Shown: positions 47,563 through 57,157, counted from the stretch's first letter. The stretch is DNA of 64,000 nucleotides from an uncultured Roseibium sp. (GCF_947499295.1 NZ_CANMNP010000014.1:62001-126000); one strand, 5' to 3'. The notes: generated from the letters alone by a model not told the origin. Program-made: numbers and translations.

Positions 47563-47583
47563 AGGTAAACCAATATTACCTCT
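47563..47583. promoter_or_regulatory. Operator: GAGGTAA dyad before the GntR gene
   Basis: GAGGTAA (47563-47569), seven bases and TTACCTC (47577-47583) form a 21-base dyad that ends 17 bases before the regulator start. It shares its half-site with the dctP-side operator and suggests autoregulation. Confidence 0.65.
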
Positions 47584-47600
47584 GCTAACGGAGGTGCCGC

Positions 47601-48422
47601 ATGAATGATCTCAACAGTCTGTTCGAGCCGATAGCTGCGGAGTCAGTGGTTGACCTGGTAGCGAACCAGATCGAAAACCTGATCGTCCAGGGCATCCTTC
47701 CTGAAGGCGCTCGATTGCCGTCAGAACGGGAATTGTCGGAAAAATTCGACGTTTCGCGTCCCAAGGTTCGCGATGCACTCAAGCGGCTGGAGGAACTTGG
47801 ACTGCTTCATGTCCGTCACGGTGAGGGCACTTTCGTCGCTCAGCTCTCCGGACAGGCCATGACACCCGCGCTCATCGATCTTTATGCTCGGCACGGCATG
47901 GCGTTTTACGACTATCTTGAATATCGCAAAGAGCAGGAGGCCTTTGCCACGCGCCTGGCGGCTGAGCGCAGCACTCCCTCTGACAAGGCGGCAGTCGCCG
48001 AGATCATCGAAGAGTTGAAACAAGCCCATGAAGCGGGTGACCTGGACACTTCGGAACAGGCGGATGTTCGCCTGCATACCGCGATCGTGAATGCCAGCCA
48101 CAATGCCATGCTGATCCACATGATGCGGTCCATCTATGATCTCACTCAGCGCGGCGTCTTTTACAATCGCCGCTATCTACGCACTGTCGACGGCTCCGGC
48201 GACCTGCTTTTGCAACAACATATTCGCATTGCAGATGCCGTGATGTCTGGAGACCCGGGTGAAGCTGAGGCCGCCGCGCGTGATCACCTCGATTTCGTCG
48301 AAATGTCCTTCCGCATCGGCGAAGAGCGCGAGCGCCGCGAAGCCTTCGCCAAAAAGCGCAAGCTGGCATTGGAGACCACTGCGGCATCACCTGCACAGGC
48401 AAATAGCAGGCCATCCAAATAG
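47601..48422 (+). CDS. GntR family regulator, FadR/LldR type
   Basis: 273 residues, ATG at 47601 with GGAGG. The winged helix is at 15-80 (LPSERELSEKFDVSRPKVRDALKRLEELGLL) and the rest is an FCD domain (DVRLHTAIVNASHNAMLIHMM with likely metal histidines). LldR/PdhR-type proteins sense lactate or pyruvate. The gene is divergent from dctP-dctQM-dld, and GAGGTAA dyads lie on both sides of the gap, so it probably represses the uptake operon in the absence of its ligand. Confidence 0.85.
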   Translation: MNDLNSLFEPIAAESVVDLVANQIENLIVQGILPEGARLPSERELSEKFDVSRPKVRDALKRLEELGLLHVRHGEGTFVAQLSGQAMTPALIDLYARHGMAFYDYLEYRKEQEAFATRLAAERSTPSDKAAVAEIIEELKQAHEAGDLDTSEQADVRLHTAIVNASHNAMLIHMMRSIYDLTQRGVFYNRRYLRTVDGSGDLLLQQHIRIADAVMSGDPGEAEAAARDHLDFVEMSFRIGEERERREAFAKKRKLALETTAASPAQANSRPSK

Positions 48423-48437
48423 GCGGCGCCAATGAAA

Positions 48438-48462
48438 AAGGCGGACACAGGATGTCCGCCTT
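48438..48462. terminator. Terminator between the GntR and chemoreceptor genes
   Basis: AAGGCGGACA (48438-48447), loop CAGGA and TGTCCGCCTT (48453-48462), a perfect 10-bp stem followed by CTCG and a later TTTTT. A preceding A run allows use by the convergent chemoreceptor gene as well. Confidence 0.7.
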
Positions 48463-48532
48463 CTCGTGATTTTTGCAAGGTCATTCAGGGCCTTAAGACG
48501 AAAAGCCGAGGCTCTTCTGTTTCGACCTCGCC

Positions 48533-51106
48533 TCAGGCAGCTGCCACTCTGGCAAGGAAGTCGTCGACAACGACTTTCAGCCGGCTTGCATGGTCGGCCA
48601 CCTCATTTGAGGCCGCTTCCACCTGTCCTGCCGACTGAGCTGCCTCAGCAACAGCATTCATGACGCCGGAGATACTGCTCGCAACACCCTGAGTTCCCTC
48701 AGCCGCTTCGCGCACATTCTGGGAGATCATGGAAGTCGAAGCGTCCTGCTCCTCTACGGCAGCAGCAATGGCCGAGGTGGTCTCGTCCGCCTGCTCCATC
48801 GTATCCCGGATTTCCTGGATCGCGGTCACACTCTCCGTCGTTGCGCTTTGGATTGCCTCGATTTGCGTCGCGATTTCTTCCGTTGCATTCGAGGTCTGAG
48901 TGGCGAGTTCCTTGACCTCTGCGGCGACGACCGCAAAGCCTTTACCTGACTCGCCAGCCCTTGCGGCCTCGATGGTCGCATTGAGCGCCAGCAGATTGGT
49001 CTGCTCAGCGATTGCGCGGATCAAAGTTACAACTTCACCGATCCGGCTGGCGGCTTCCGCCAGTTCAGAGACTTTGCTGGTCGTGGTCCGGGCACTTGCC
49101 GAAGCACCGGTAACGATCTCTGTAGCCCGGGCAACCTGCTCGCCGATTTCTGCAATTGAACCGGCAAGTTGCTCGGTCGCAGCGGCAACCGATCCGACAT
49201 TTTCAGAGGCTGCAGCAGAGCTGCTTTCCGCCTCGGAGGCCTGAGCCGTCGTCTCGCTTGAGATCTGGCTCAGGACCTGCGCAGTTGACTGCATCTGCTC
49301 CATATTACCGGTGACAGTGCTGAGCACGGTTTCGATTTCATTGCGGAAATCCGTAATCAGATGTTCGATGGTATTCTGGCGATCCTGTTGCGCATCCTGT
49401 TCGGACCTTGCCACAGCTTCCAGATTGTTGCGTTCGACGGCATTCTCCTTGAAGATCTCCATCGCCTGCGCCAGGTCGCCGATTTCATCGCGGCGGGCAG
49501 TTCCGGCAACCTCGACGTCTAGTTGACCGTCTGCGAGAGCGCGCGTGGTATCGACGAGCCCCAGTAGCGGCCGAACCATGCCCCGATCGACAACAAAGAC
49601 ACCGATTGCGCCGGCGATGACGAGGCTTGCCAGTCCAACAGCAATCAGGGCCATGGAACCATTTTCAAACAGTTTGTTGATGCGAGTGGCCGCAACATCG
49701 ACAGCTGCGATTTCCATTTCGATGAGGGACGCAACGGAACGTCCAATACGCTCCACTGCATAGAACATCTCGTTGACTTGAGCATTCGATTCCGCTGTGC
49801 TCTTCAACTCTTCCAGATGGTCTCTCAATAATCCGTTTTCTGGATCGCCATAGGCGAGCAGTTCGGTCAACTGGGCTTTGATTTCCTCAGAGTTCAGGCC
49901 TTCAAAGCCGTCGCGCATGTGCTTGGCGTCTGCCGTGACCTTTTCCTGAATGGGAACCAGCATTGCCGGGTCGTCGGTCAAACCACCTTGAACCAGAGTT
50001 GCTACAAACTTGTTGGCAAAGGCCTGTGCTTCCAGCGTACTTTTCAGCTGACCTACCTGATTGTTCAGGAGATCGGAAATGATGGCAGAGTTTTCCTCAA
50101 CCGCTGTCTCGGTGTCTATGGTCAGGGTGAAGAGCTGATCGTCAATCTGCATGATAAGCGCATCGTCGATGGCTTTCTGCAGTCCGATAGCTTCATTCAA
50201 CGTGGCCTTTTGCTGACCGATGCTGAGGGAATTCGTGCCGCGTTTCTCCAGCGTCGTCGCAGCCAGGGTCCGAAGTTGATCGAGTTCGTCGTCAGCGCCG
50301 GTGCTCAAATCCAAAGCGCTCAGTTCGCCCTGATATTGATCGATCTTCGCCTTGGTTGCGATGATCTTGTCCTCAAACAAGGTCATCAATGCCTTGTCGT
50401 CGACAAACGCAACTGTTTCGGCAAGGCCGACAAGCAGGTTCACTTCAGCACGGAGTTCCAGATAAAGTCTCAGCTTGCCCATTTCGTCATTTGCAAGGCT
50501 GTTGACCAGGGATTTGCTTTGTTCTGCGGCATCTTCACCGCCCAGAACCACAGTGAAATAAGCATCGTCCACAATGGGTGTGATCGCATTATGGACACCG
50601 TCATAGGCTTTGAAAAGAGCCGCCATGCGGGCGTCTTTTGCTTCTCTTGCCGCGATCTTTTCCTTGGTCGCGAGGTCCAGAACACCCAAAGTCTGCTGGA
50701 AGGTCTGGCTTTGGGAAAACAGTTCGTCGACGATTGTCCGGTTGGCGTCGGATTTTACGAACTTCGCCTCGATGCCTTCAATGACCGATACAGACTTTTC
50801 GAGTGCCTGAAAGGACACTTCCTGGGACTGAAGCGTGACGCTGTTGGCGACGGCAGCGGCCGCCGTGGCGACTTCCGTACTTGTCAGCGCAAGTTGAGCA
50901 GCATTTTCAATGGAAGGGAGGCGCTGTTCGGAAAGTTCCGCAAAGCCGCTCTCCACCCTTTGAAACGAGAACAGACCGATCCCGATTGCGGTTGCCGTCA
51001 AGAGAACAAGCCCGGCAAATGCGGTAAAAAGCTTCCCGCGAATTCTTAAATTAAAGATCGACTTTTCATTCGACCGACTAAAACTCAATCCCCGAAACCC
51101 AAGCAT
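48533..51106 (-). CDS. Methyl-accepting chemotaxis protein with long helical sensor
   Basis: 857 residues from the ATG at 51106; an in-frame GTG at 51145 would add 13. One membrane helix lies near 27-48, followed by a helical periplasmic domain of over 400 residues (repeated heptad-like helices, similar in size to the HBM helical-bimodular sensor), a second helix ([21 protein letters not shown]), HAMP and the signalling hairpin [22 protein letters not shown] receptors are known for organic acids, but the assignment here is from size and helicity only. It lies next to a periplasmic binding protein gene on the same strand. Confidence 0.9.
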   Translation of the reverse strand: MLGFRGLSFSRSNEKSIFNLRIRGKLFTAFAGLVLLTATAIGIGLFSFQRVESGFAELSEQRLPSIENAAQLALTSTEVATAAAAVANSVTLQSQEVSFQALEKSVSVIEGIEAKFVKSDANRTIVDELFSQSQTFQQTLGVLDLATKEKIAAREAKDARMAALFKAYDGVHNAITPIVDDAYFTVVLGGEDAAEQSKSLVNSLANDEMGKLRLYLELRAEVNLLVGLAETVAFVDDKALMTLFEDKIIATKAKIDQYQGELSALDLSTGADDELDQLRTLAATTLEKRGTNSLSIGQQKATLNEAIGLQKAIDDALIMQIDDQLFTLTIDTETAVEENSAIISDLLNNQVGQLKSTLEAQAFANKFVATLVQGGLTDDPAMLVPIQEKVTADAKHMRDGFEGLNSEEIKAQLTELLAYGDPENGLLRDHLEELKSTAESNAQVNEMFYAVERIGRSVASLIEMEIAAVDVAATRINKLFENGSMALIAVGLASLVIAGAIGVFVVDRGMVRPLLGLVDTTRALADGQLDVEVAGTARRDEIGDLAQAMEIFKENAVERNNLEAVARSEQDAQQDRQNTIEHLITDFRNEIETVLSTVTGNMEQMQSTAQVLSQISSETTAQASEAESSSAAASENVGSVAAATEQLAGSIAEIGEQVARATEIVTGASASARTTTSKVSELAEAASRIGEVVTLIRAIAEQTNLLALNATIEAARAGESGKGFAVVAAEVKELATQTSNATEEIATQIEAIQSATTESVTAIQEIRDTMEQADETTSAIAAAVEEQDASTSMISQNVREAAEGTQGVASSISGVMNAVAEAAQSAGQVEAASNEVADHASRLKVVVDDFLARVAAA

Positions 51107-51170
51107 GGCACCCACAGTCCCCAAAAAACACGCATCTGTCGTCACGCCCGAAACCGGAACGACACGTTAA

Positions 51171-51203
51171 ATCCGCTGGCCTGAGCATGTCAGACCAGCG
51201 GAT
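51171..51203 (-). terminator. Terminator after the branched-chain-type binding protein gene
   Basis: ATCCGCTGG (51171-51179) pairs with CCAGCGGAT (51195-51203), and inside them CTGA pairs with TCAG around GCATG. On the minus strand the stem is followed by TTTAACG. It lies eight bases after the binding-protein stop. Confidence 0.7.
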
Positions 51204-51211
51204 GTGTTTGC

Positions 51212-52381
51212 TTAGCTGGCAGGCTTGTCGATAGGTGCGAAGCTGCCGTCTTTCTGGATCGTTGTCAGGAACACATCATCCATGCCCTGGTTGTCATCGG
51301 CGCCGAATGTGAGCGTTACACCGCCCATGTCGAATGCACCTGTGGACCAGAAAGCATCAAGGAAACCTTCACGGGTGACGTCTTTGCCGGCTTTCTCAAG
51401 ACCCATGACAGCCAAACGACCGACAATGTAGCCTTCAAGCGAAACAAAACCCGGCTCGGCGGAGGCATCCTTTGCCTTCAGAGCAGCCTGGTACTCTTTC
51501 ACCAGCGGCACTGTCACATCCCACGGGAACGGAACAACCTGGGAAATGATGACACCTTCACCGGCATCGCCCAGCTCTGCGGAAAGAGCCTTGGAACCCA
51601 CGAACGAAATATTGACGAATTCAGCGTCGAGCTTGACTTTCTTGGCCAGCTTGATGAATTCGGCAATCGGCTTGTACGCGCCGACCATGACAACCGCCTG
51701 CGGCTTGGCCTTGCGGATCTCCAGAAGCGCAGATTTCACGGCTGTCGTGTTGCGCTGGTATGTGCCCTCGGCAACAAGTTCCAGGCCACGCTTTTCCAGC
51801 GCTGCCTGCACGCCGGCAAGACCAACACGGCCAAAACCATCGTCCTGATAGAGGATCGCGATCTTGTCGAGGCCAAGCGCACCATTGAGATGCTCGATCC
51901 AGGCTTCTGTTTCAGCGCCGTAGGTAGCGCGCACATTTACAATGTTGCCATGCGCCGGATCACGCAGGAAGCCAGCTCCGGTGAACGGACCCACAAACGG
52001 AACCTTGGCAGCTGTGGCAATCGGCTGTGTCGCCTTGGAAGTTGGTGTACCGACCGGACCGATCAGGCTGAACACCTTGTTGTCGTTGATCAGCTTGTCG
52101 ACAGCTGCAATCGAACGATCCGGCTCATAGCCGTCATCCATGCTGACAAGCTCAATCATACGGCCATGAACACCACCGGCTGCATTTGCCTCGGCAAAAG
52201 CGGCTTCGATGCCAAGTTTCATTCCGGTACCCAGCGCACCGGCCGGTCCTTCAAGAGCGGCCGCCTGGCCGAACAGAATTTTGGCGTCACTGACACCGTC
52301 TTCCGCATTCGCGGAACCAAATGCAAACATACAAGTTGCAGCCATAGCCGCAGCAAAAGACTTCCTGGATTTCGACAACAT
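51212..52381 (-). CDS. ABC transporter substrate-binding protein, branched-chain amino acid (LivK) family
   Basis: 389 residues. Signal peptide ends near GSANAED at about 27. It is a type I periplasmic binding protein of the Peripla_BP_6 family: ILFGQAAALEGPAGALGTGM, AFAEANAAGGVHGR, SLIGPVGTPTSKATQPIA and AILYQDDGFGRVGLAGVQ. No permease or ATPase genes are nearby, so it is an orphan binding protein. It may serve a transporter elsewhere or present ligand to the chemoreceptor encoded downstream. It has its own terminator, so it is not simply part of that gene's transcript. Confidence 0.85.
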   Translation of the reverse strand: MLSKSRKSFAAAMAATCMFAFGSANAEDGVSDAKILFGQAAALEGPAGALGTGMKLGIEAAFAEANAAGGVHGRMIELVSMDDGYEPDRSIAAVDKLINDNKVFSLIGPVGTPTSKATQPIATAAKVPFVGPFTGAGFLRDPAHGNIVNVRATYGAETEAWIEHLNGALGLDKIAILYQDDGFGRVGLAGVQAALEKRGLELVAEGTYQRNTTAVKSALLEIRKAKPQAVVMVGAYKPIAEFIKLAKKVKLDAEFVNISFVGSKALSAELGDAGEGVIISQVVPFPWDVTVPLVKEYQAALKAKDASAEPGFVSLEGYIVGRLAVMGLEKAGKDVTREGFLDAFWSTGAFDMGGVTLTFGADDNQGMDDVFLTTIQKDGSFAPIDKPAS

Positions 52382-52791
52382 GTGTTACCCCCTAGAGTAA
52401 ATAGCGTATTGCGACGCTAATTCCTTAGTCTAAGGCAAAATTCTTAAGTGACCGTTTCGCTGTTTTATGTTTTTATTGTCATAAATACCCATGAAGCAAT
52501 TTTAAGTTCACGCAGTAGAGCTAATAGAATATTTGGAATGTACTGGGCGCTATAATATAAGTTGCTAAATTTAATCGAGACAGCTCGAAGGACCCGTTTC
52601 GCATGTACCGTTGTGAGCGGACCTTAAAGCGCTGAAACAGTGGCCACAACCTTCTAGCTATCTGCCGGCTAGTATCGTCCATTTCCTTAAAATCCAGCAC
52701 TTCAGCTCAGGTGCAAACTCCGATCTGAGAACAAATCTCTACCCTCCGCCACTCTCCCGGTGCATAAACCCACCTCGGAGGACTTCTGCAC
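52382..52791. other. 410-base AT-rich gap upstream of the binding-protein and epimerase genes
   Basis: The gap between the divergent binding-protein and epimerase genes is more AT-rich than the rest of the window. It holds a 13-base dyad CCTTAGTCTAAGG at 52423-52435, a TAGCG...CGCTA inverted pair at about 52403-52419 next to it, and several TATAAT-like stretches (for example TATAATATAA near 52551). I see no convincing coding frame or RNA gene. Confidence 0.5.
52423..52435. promoter_or_regulatory. 13-base dyad upstream of the binding-protein gene
   Basis: CCTTAG-T-CTAAGG is perfectly symmetric and lies 42 bases upstream of the ATG at 52381, at a typical operator distance. The regulator is unknown. 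Confidence 0.35.
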
Positions 52792-53793
52792 ATGCATATC
52801 TTGATAATCGGCGCTGCCGGCATGATCGGCCGGAAACTTGTGGCCCGGTTCGCAGCTGAGCCGGGTTGTTTTGGTTTTTAGGTCGATCGGCTGACGCTTG
52901 CCGATGTCGTTGAGCCTTTGGCACCTGAAACGCTGAAAGATCTCACAACCACAAGAACGCTCAGTCTGGCAGATCCGGGTGCAGCCGAAAGCCTGATCTC
53001 CGGCCGGGAGGGAACAGAAAGACCGGATGTGATCATTCACCTCGCGGCCATCGTCTCCGGAGAGGCTGAAGCTGAATTCGAAAAAGGATACAGGATCAAC
53101 CTGGACGGCAGCCGCTTTCTTTTTGAGGCGATCCGCAAGGAAGGTCTGCGTCGGCCCTATTGCCCGAGACTGGTTTTCGCATCGTCACTCGCCGTATTCG
53201 GTGAACCTTTCCCGGAAAAAATCGACGACGAATTTCATCTGACACCACTCACCAGTTACGGCACACAAAAGGCGATTACCGAACTTCTGGTTTCCGACTA
53301 TACGCGCAAAGGGATTTTTGACGGTATTGGACTGCGGCTGCCAACCATATGTGTGCGCCCCGGCAAACCGAACAAAGCCGCCTCCGGCTTTTTCTCCAAT
53401 ATTATCCGCGAGCCACTGGCAGGTCAGGAGGCCGTCTTGCCCGTTGAGGACAGCGTTCGGCATTGGTTCGCAAGCCCGCGCGCCGCCGTCGATTTTTTTG
53501 TGCACGCCGTTCGCCTTGATACCGAGACAGTTGGCCTTCACCGTAACTTGACTATGCCTGGTCTCTCCGCTCGTGTTGGCGACCAGATCGACGCCTTGAG
53601 GCGTGTGGCTGGCGACAAGGCCGTAAAGCTTATCCGCCGGGAGCCCGACGCGGGGATCGCAAGCATTGTCTCCGGGTGGCCACGGGACTTTGTGCCAAAA
53701 CGCGCACTTGAATTGGGATTTAAGGCCGAGATGCGCTTTGACGAAATCATTCACATCCACATTGAAGACGAATTGGAAGGCAAGTTGACATGA
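52792..53793 (+). pseudogene. denD: NAD-dependent epimerase/dehydratase, D-erythronate dehydrogenase-like, interrupted by an in-frame TAG
   Basis: Read through, the frame gives 333 codons. The ATG at 52792 has a GGAGGA ribosome site and begins MHILIIGAAGMIGRKLVARF, a good Rossmann start. Codon 30 (52879-52881) is TAG. The same frame then continues with VDRLTLADVVEPLAPE, DVIIHLAAIVSGEAE, the SYGTQKAITE catalytic tyrosine and lysine, and RLPTICVRPGKPNKAASGFF, typical of DenD-type epimerases. A restart at the TTG at 52918 would lack the cofactor glycines. The gene is thus inactive, misread or subject to readthrough. It overlaps the next SDR gene by four bases. Confidence 0.8.
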
Positions 53794-54566
53794 ACGCTAA
53801 CAGGTTTGATGCAGATGGCCGGATCGCGCTCGTCACCGGTGGTGGCAGTGGTGTCGGCAAGGCGGTGGCGCGTGGCCTGGCATCTGCCGGATGGCGGGTT
53901 GTCGTTGCCGGACGCCGTATGGGCGTCCTGGAAGAAACAGCAGCTGCGTTGACTTCAGAAACCAGTGGCGACGTAACGCCCCTGTCCGCCGACATTGGTG
54001 ACCCGTCGGCAGTAAAGGCCCTGTTTGAAGCGATCCGCACACGGTTTGGCCGCCTTGACCTTCTCGTCAACAATGCTGGAATTTCAAATTCTGCGGTCCC
54101 GCTTGAGGACATCTCCTTTGAGGAATGGAACAATGTGGTCAGTGCCAATTTGACCGGCGCGTTCCTGTGTACGCAGGAAGCTTTCCGATTGATGAAGGCG
54201 CAGGAACCTCAAGGAGGGCGAATTATTAACAATGGATCGATTTCGGCGTCGACACCGCGCCCGTTCTCCGCGCCCTACACGGCAACCAAACACGCCATCA
54301 CCGGACTGACCAAATCGTCCGCCTTGGACGGGCGTCCGTTCGACATTGCATGCGGTCAGATAGATATCGGCAACGCGGCCAGCGAGATGACCTCAAAAAT
54401 GGGTGGCGGCGTGCCTCAGGCCAACGGCGAGATTGCCCCGGAACCGACAATCAATCCTCAACATATTGCGGATGCCGTTGTCTATATGGCCGGACTGCCG
54501 CTCGATGCGAATGTGCTGAGCCTGACTGTCATGGCAACAAAGATGCCATTTGTCGGACGCGGCTGA
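53790..54566 (+). CDS. Short-chain dehydrogenase/reductase
   Basis: 258 residues. Cofactor motif [19 protein letters not shown], structural NNAGIS, and active-site serine plus YTATKHAI tyrosine and lysine. Probably NAD(P)-dependent oxidation of a hydroxy-acid or sugar derivative. ATGA overlap with the epimerase gene shows translational coupling to a frame that is now broken upstream. Substrate unknown. Confidence 0.85.
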   Translation: MNANRFDADGRIALVTGGGSGVGKAVARGLASAGWRVVVAGRRMGVLEETAAALTSETSGDVTPLSADIGDPSAVKALFEAIRTRFGRLDLLVNNAGISNSAVPLEDISFEEWNNVVSANLTGAFLCTQEAFRLMKAQEPQGGRIINNGSISASTPRPFSAPYTATKHAITGLTKSSALDGRPFDIACGQIDIGNAASEMTSKMGGGVPQANGEIAPEPTINPQHIADAVVYMAGLPLDANVLSLTVMATKMPFVGRG

Positions 54567-54596
54567 GCACGCTCAAGCACCAGGTTGGAGATACCG

Positions 54597-55586
54597 ATGC
54601 GCGCAATCACATACGACCGGTTCGGTTCTGCTGAAGACGTTTTGTGCCTGGAGACCTTGCCGGACCCGGCACCTTCGGTTGGCGAGGTACTGGTCCGGGT
54701 GCACATTTCCGGCGTTAATCCGTCTGACGTGAAAGCCCGGGCCGGATCGCGTCCAGGCGTCACCAAACCGCCATTTGCCAAAATAATTCCGCATAGCGAC
54801 GGCGCTGGTATCATTGAAGCGGTTGGTGAAGGCGTCGACCCATCAAGGGTGGGTGAGCGTGTCTGGATATGGAACGGCCAATGGCAGCGAGCATTCGGCA
54901 CTGCGGCAGAATTGATTTCGCTGCCTGAAGAGCAGGCAGTCACGTTACCCGACAACATTTCCTTTGAAGTTGGTGCAGCACTCGGCATTCCGGGCCTCAC
55001 GGCGGTTCAGGCAGTGCTTGGCGGTGGGCCGGTCTCGGACCGAACTGTACTTGTCAGCGGTGGCGCAGGAACGGTGGGGCATCTGGCAATCCAGGTTGCC
55101 GCTGCGTCCGGGGCCCGGGTTCTTGCAACGGCAAGAGGTGAGGACGATCTGGCCGCGGCCCGGCAAGCAGGTGCAGAGCATGTGTTCGACTACGGCGATG
55201 CAAGGCTTGCAGACCAGATCTTGGAAGCAACAGGCGGCGCTCCGGTGGATCGCATTGTCGAAGTGGAATTCGGCCAGAATGCTGAAACAAACACCCGTAT
55301 CATCGCTGAACGCGGCACTATTGCCGCCTATGGGTCAGCAAAGGACATGACCCCGGCCTTGCCGTTTTATCCGTTGATGTTCAAAGCCGTGACGCTCGAC
55401 CTCCTGCTGATTTACATCCTGTCAAAGAGACAGCGGGAGACGGCAACACAACAAATGACCAGTCTGCTTGAGCGGGGCGCTCTCAAATTCCGGACTTCTG
55501 AAACACTGGACCTTTCCGACTGTGCCAAAGCCCATGATATGGTCGCGTCAGGGCAGCGTTCCGGATCCGTGTTGCTGAAGATCTGA
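54597..55586 (+). CDS. NADPH:quinone oxidoreductase, MDR superfamily
   Basis: 329 residues from the ATG at 54597, with GGAG upstream; a TTG at 54585 is in frame. The GroES-like N-terminal domain (RVHISGVNPSDVKARAG) and the Rossmann motif LVSGGAGTVGHLAIQVAA are those of zinc-free quinone oxidoreductases. No zinc-ligand cysteine set is seen. It is 30 bases after the SDR stop and likely in the same operon. Confidence 0.85.
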   Translation: MRAITYDRFGSAEDVLCLETLPDPAPSVGEVLVRVHISGVNPSDVKARAGSRPGVTKPPFAKIIPHSDGAGIIEAVGEGVDPSRVGERVWIWNGQWQRAFGTAAELISLPEEQAVTLPDNISFEVGAALGIPGLTAVQAVLGGGPVSDRTVLVSGGAGTVGHLAIQVAAASGARVLATARGEDDLAAARQAGAEHVFDYGDARLADQILEATGGAPVDRIVEVEFGQNAETNTRIIAERGTIAAYGSAKDMTPALPFYPLMFKAVTLDLLLIYILSKRQRETATQQMTSLLERGALKFRTSETLDLSDCAKAHDMVASGQRSGSVLLKI

Positions 55587-55684
55587 GGACCATCGGCATC
55601 AGGCATGCTCGCCTTTTGGCCGACTGGAAGTCCTGCGCCGGGAACGGCATGATCGGAAGCGTCTATTGAAACAAGGTCGGATCG

Positions 55685-56872
55685 ATGAAAGAGATTGTTA
55701 TCGTAAGCGCAGCCCGAACGGCGGTCGGGAGTTTTGGCGGCTCGCTCAAGGACACGCCGCCGATCGACCTTGCCACCAAGGTTGCCGAAGCTGCCATTGA
55801 GCGTGCCGGGATTGAAGCGGGATCCGTGGACCAGGCATTTCTTGGCAACGTGATCCACACAGAGCCCCGCGACATGTATATCGCCAGGGTTGCGTCCCGT
55901 CAGGCAGGTGTGCCGGATCATGCACCCGCGCTGACCATGAATCGCCTCTGCGGCAGCGGTCTCCAGTCCATTGTCTCTTCTGTGCAAGCCATCACCCTCG
56001 GTGATGGTGACGTCACACTCGCAGGTGGCGCAGAGAGCATGAGCCGGGCCGGGTATTCGTTGTCGGGCGCACGTTTTGGCCAACGCATGGGAGACGCCCA
56101 GATCGTCGACATGATGACCGGTGCCCTGCACGATCCGTTCGGCATAGGTCACATGGGTGTAACGGCAGAAAATGTTGCCGAGAAATATGGCATAGATCGT
56201 GCTCGCCAGGATGCATTTGCTCTTGAAAGCCACCGCAGAGCCAGTGAAGCCATTAAGGAAGGCCGGTTCAAGGATCAGATCGTTCCGCTCAGCGTCGGAC
56301 GACGCGGCCGGGAAACGGTGTTCGACACCGATGAACACGTTCGTCACGACGCCAAGCCGGAGGACATGGCCAAGCTTCGCCCGGTGTTCAAGAAAGATGG
56401 CTTGGTCACGGCTGGAAACGCATCAGGCCTCAATGACGGCGCTGCCGCGCTTATCTTGATGTCTGCGGAAAAAGCCAGGGAGCGTGGTGTGGTTCCACTT
56501 GTACGCATTCGCTCGTATGGCGTTGCAGGTGTCGATCCGGCCATCATGGGTATCGGCCCGGTACCAGCGATGCAGATTGCCATGACGCGGGCCGGCGTCG
56601 GCCCGGACGATCTTGCAGTCGTTGAATCAAATGAGGCGTTTGCAGCACAAGCATGTGCCGTCAACGATCAGCTGGGGCTGCCGTCGGAAAAGGTGAATCC
56701 GAACGGAGGCGCTGTCGCGCTCGGTCATCCAATCGGTGCAACGGGCGCGATCATCATGACCAAGTTGATCTATGAATTGCGTCGGCGCGAGGAAAGCCTT
56801 GGAGCCGCCACCATGTGCATTGGGGGGGGGGCAGGGAATTGCGGTGATCGTGGAAAATCTGATGTAGGCTGA
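55685..56872 (+). CDS. Acetyl-CoA C-acyltransferase (thiolase), C-terminus frameshifted
   Basis: 395 residues as read. Active cysteine C89 in MNRLCGSGLQS, the histidine in NGGAVALGHPIGATGA and the second cysteine in ATMCIGGG are all present. After that comes a run of ten G (56822-56831). Nine G would give CIGGGQGIAVIVENLM and a stop at 56865-56867, the normal thiolase end; ten G give an unrelated tail ending at 56872. The reaction is thiolytic cleavage or condensation of acyl-CoA. The catalytic set survives, but the last strand is altered. Confidence 0.85.
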   Translation: MKEIVIVSAARTAVGSFGGSLKDTPPIDLATKVAEAAIERAGIEAGSVDQAFLGNVIHTEPRDMYIARVASRQAGVPDHAPALTMNRLCGSGLQSIVSSVQAITLGDGDVTLAGGAESMSRAGYSLSGARFGQRMGDAQIVDMMTGALHDPFGIGHMGVTAENVAEKYGIDRARQDAFALESHRRASEAIKEGRFKDQIVPLSVGRRGRETVFDTDEHVRHDAKPEDMAKLRPVFKKDGLVTAGNASGLNDGAAALILMSAEKARERGVVPLVRIRSYGVAGVDPAIMGIGPVPAMQIAMTRAGVGPDDLAVVESNEAFAAQACAVNDQLGLPSEKVNPNGGAVALGHPIGATGAIIMTKLIYELRRREESLGAATMCIGGGAGNCGDRGKSDVG

Positions 56873-56900
56873 TCTGCCTTCATCTTTTCACACTCTAACA

Positions 56901-56931
56901 TTCGGCGGCAGCGACCGGACTTGCCGCCGAA
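56901..56931. terminator. 10-bp hairpin between the thiolase and DUF1737 genes
   Basis: TTCGGCGGCA (56901-56910) and TGCCGCCGAA (56922-56931) are a perfect stem with an 11-base loop between two convergent genes. There is no strong T run. It likely ends or protects one or both transcripts. Confidence 0.55.
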
Positions 56932-56950
56932 CAACCGCGAGCTCAACAAG

Positions 56951-57157
56951 TCAGTAGTCGCCGAGCTTCATTTCGCTCGAGTAGGTCTCACCTTCAACGT
57001 CCTTGGTGACCGCCTGACCGCAGATGGTGGCACCGCGCGTCGCGTCATAGGTGAGCGACGGGGACCCTTGGAGTTCCCAACCCTTGTTCAAAGCCTGGGT
57101 AACCCGGTGACAGAACTCGCTGTCGTCGACGCCGGTGATGAACCGATACAGTTTCAT
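56951..57157 (-). CDS. DUF1737 family small protein
   Basis: 68 residues, ATG at 57157 with AAGAGAA upstream. The pattern MKLYRFITGVDDSEFCHRV, ALNKGWELQGSPSLTYD is the DUF1737 signature, a short domain of unknown function. It is a soluble protein. It follows the small membrane gene and the nap operon on the same strand after a 145-base gap, so a link with nitrate reduction is possible but unproven. Confidence 0.75.
   Translation of the reverse strand: MKLYRFITGVDDSEFCHRVTQALNKGWELQGSPSLTYDATRGATICGQAVTKDVEGETYSSEMKLGDY

Noticed and set aside
49919..51049. 376-codon open frame antisense to the long chemoreceptor
   Set aside because: Falls in the sensor domain of a complete chemoreceptor gene; no motifs.
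52792..53793. Amber codon read as pyrrolysine or another recoded residue
   Set aside because: No tRNA or synthetase for recoding is seen and such recoding is not expected in this group; mutation or error is simpler.
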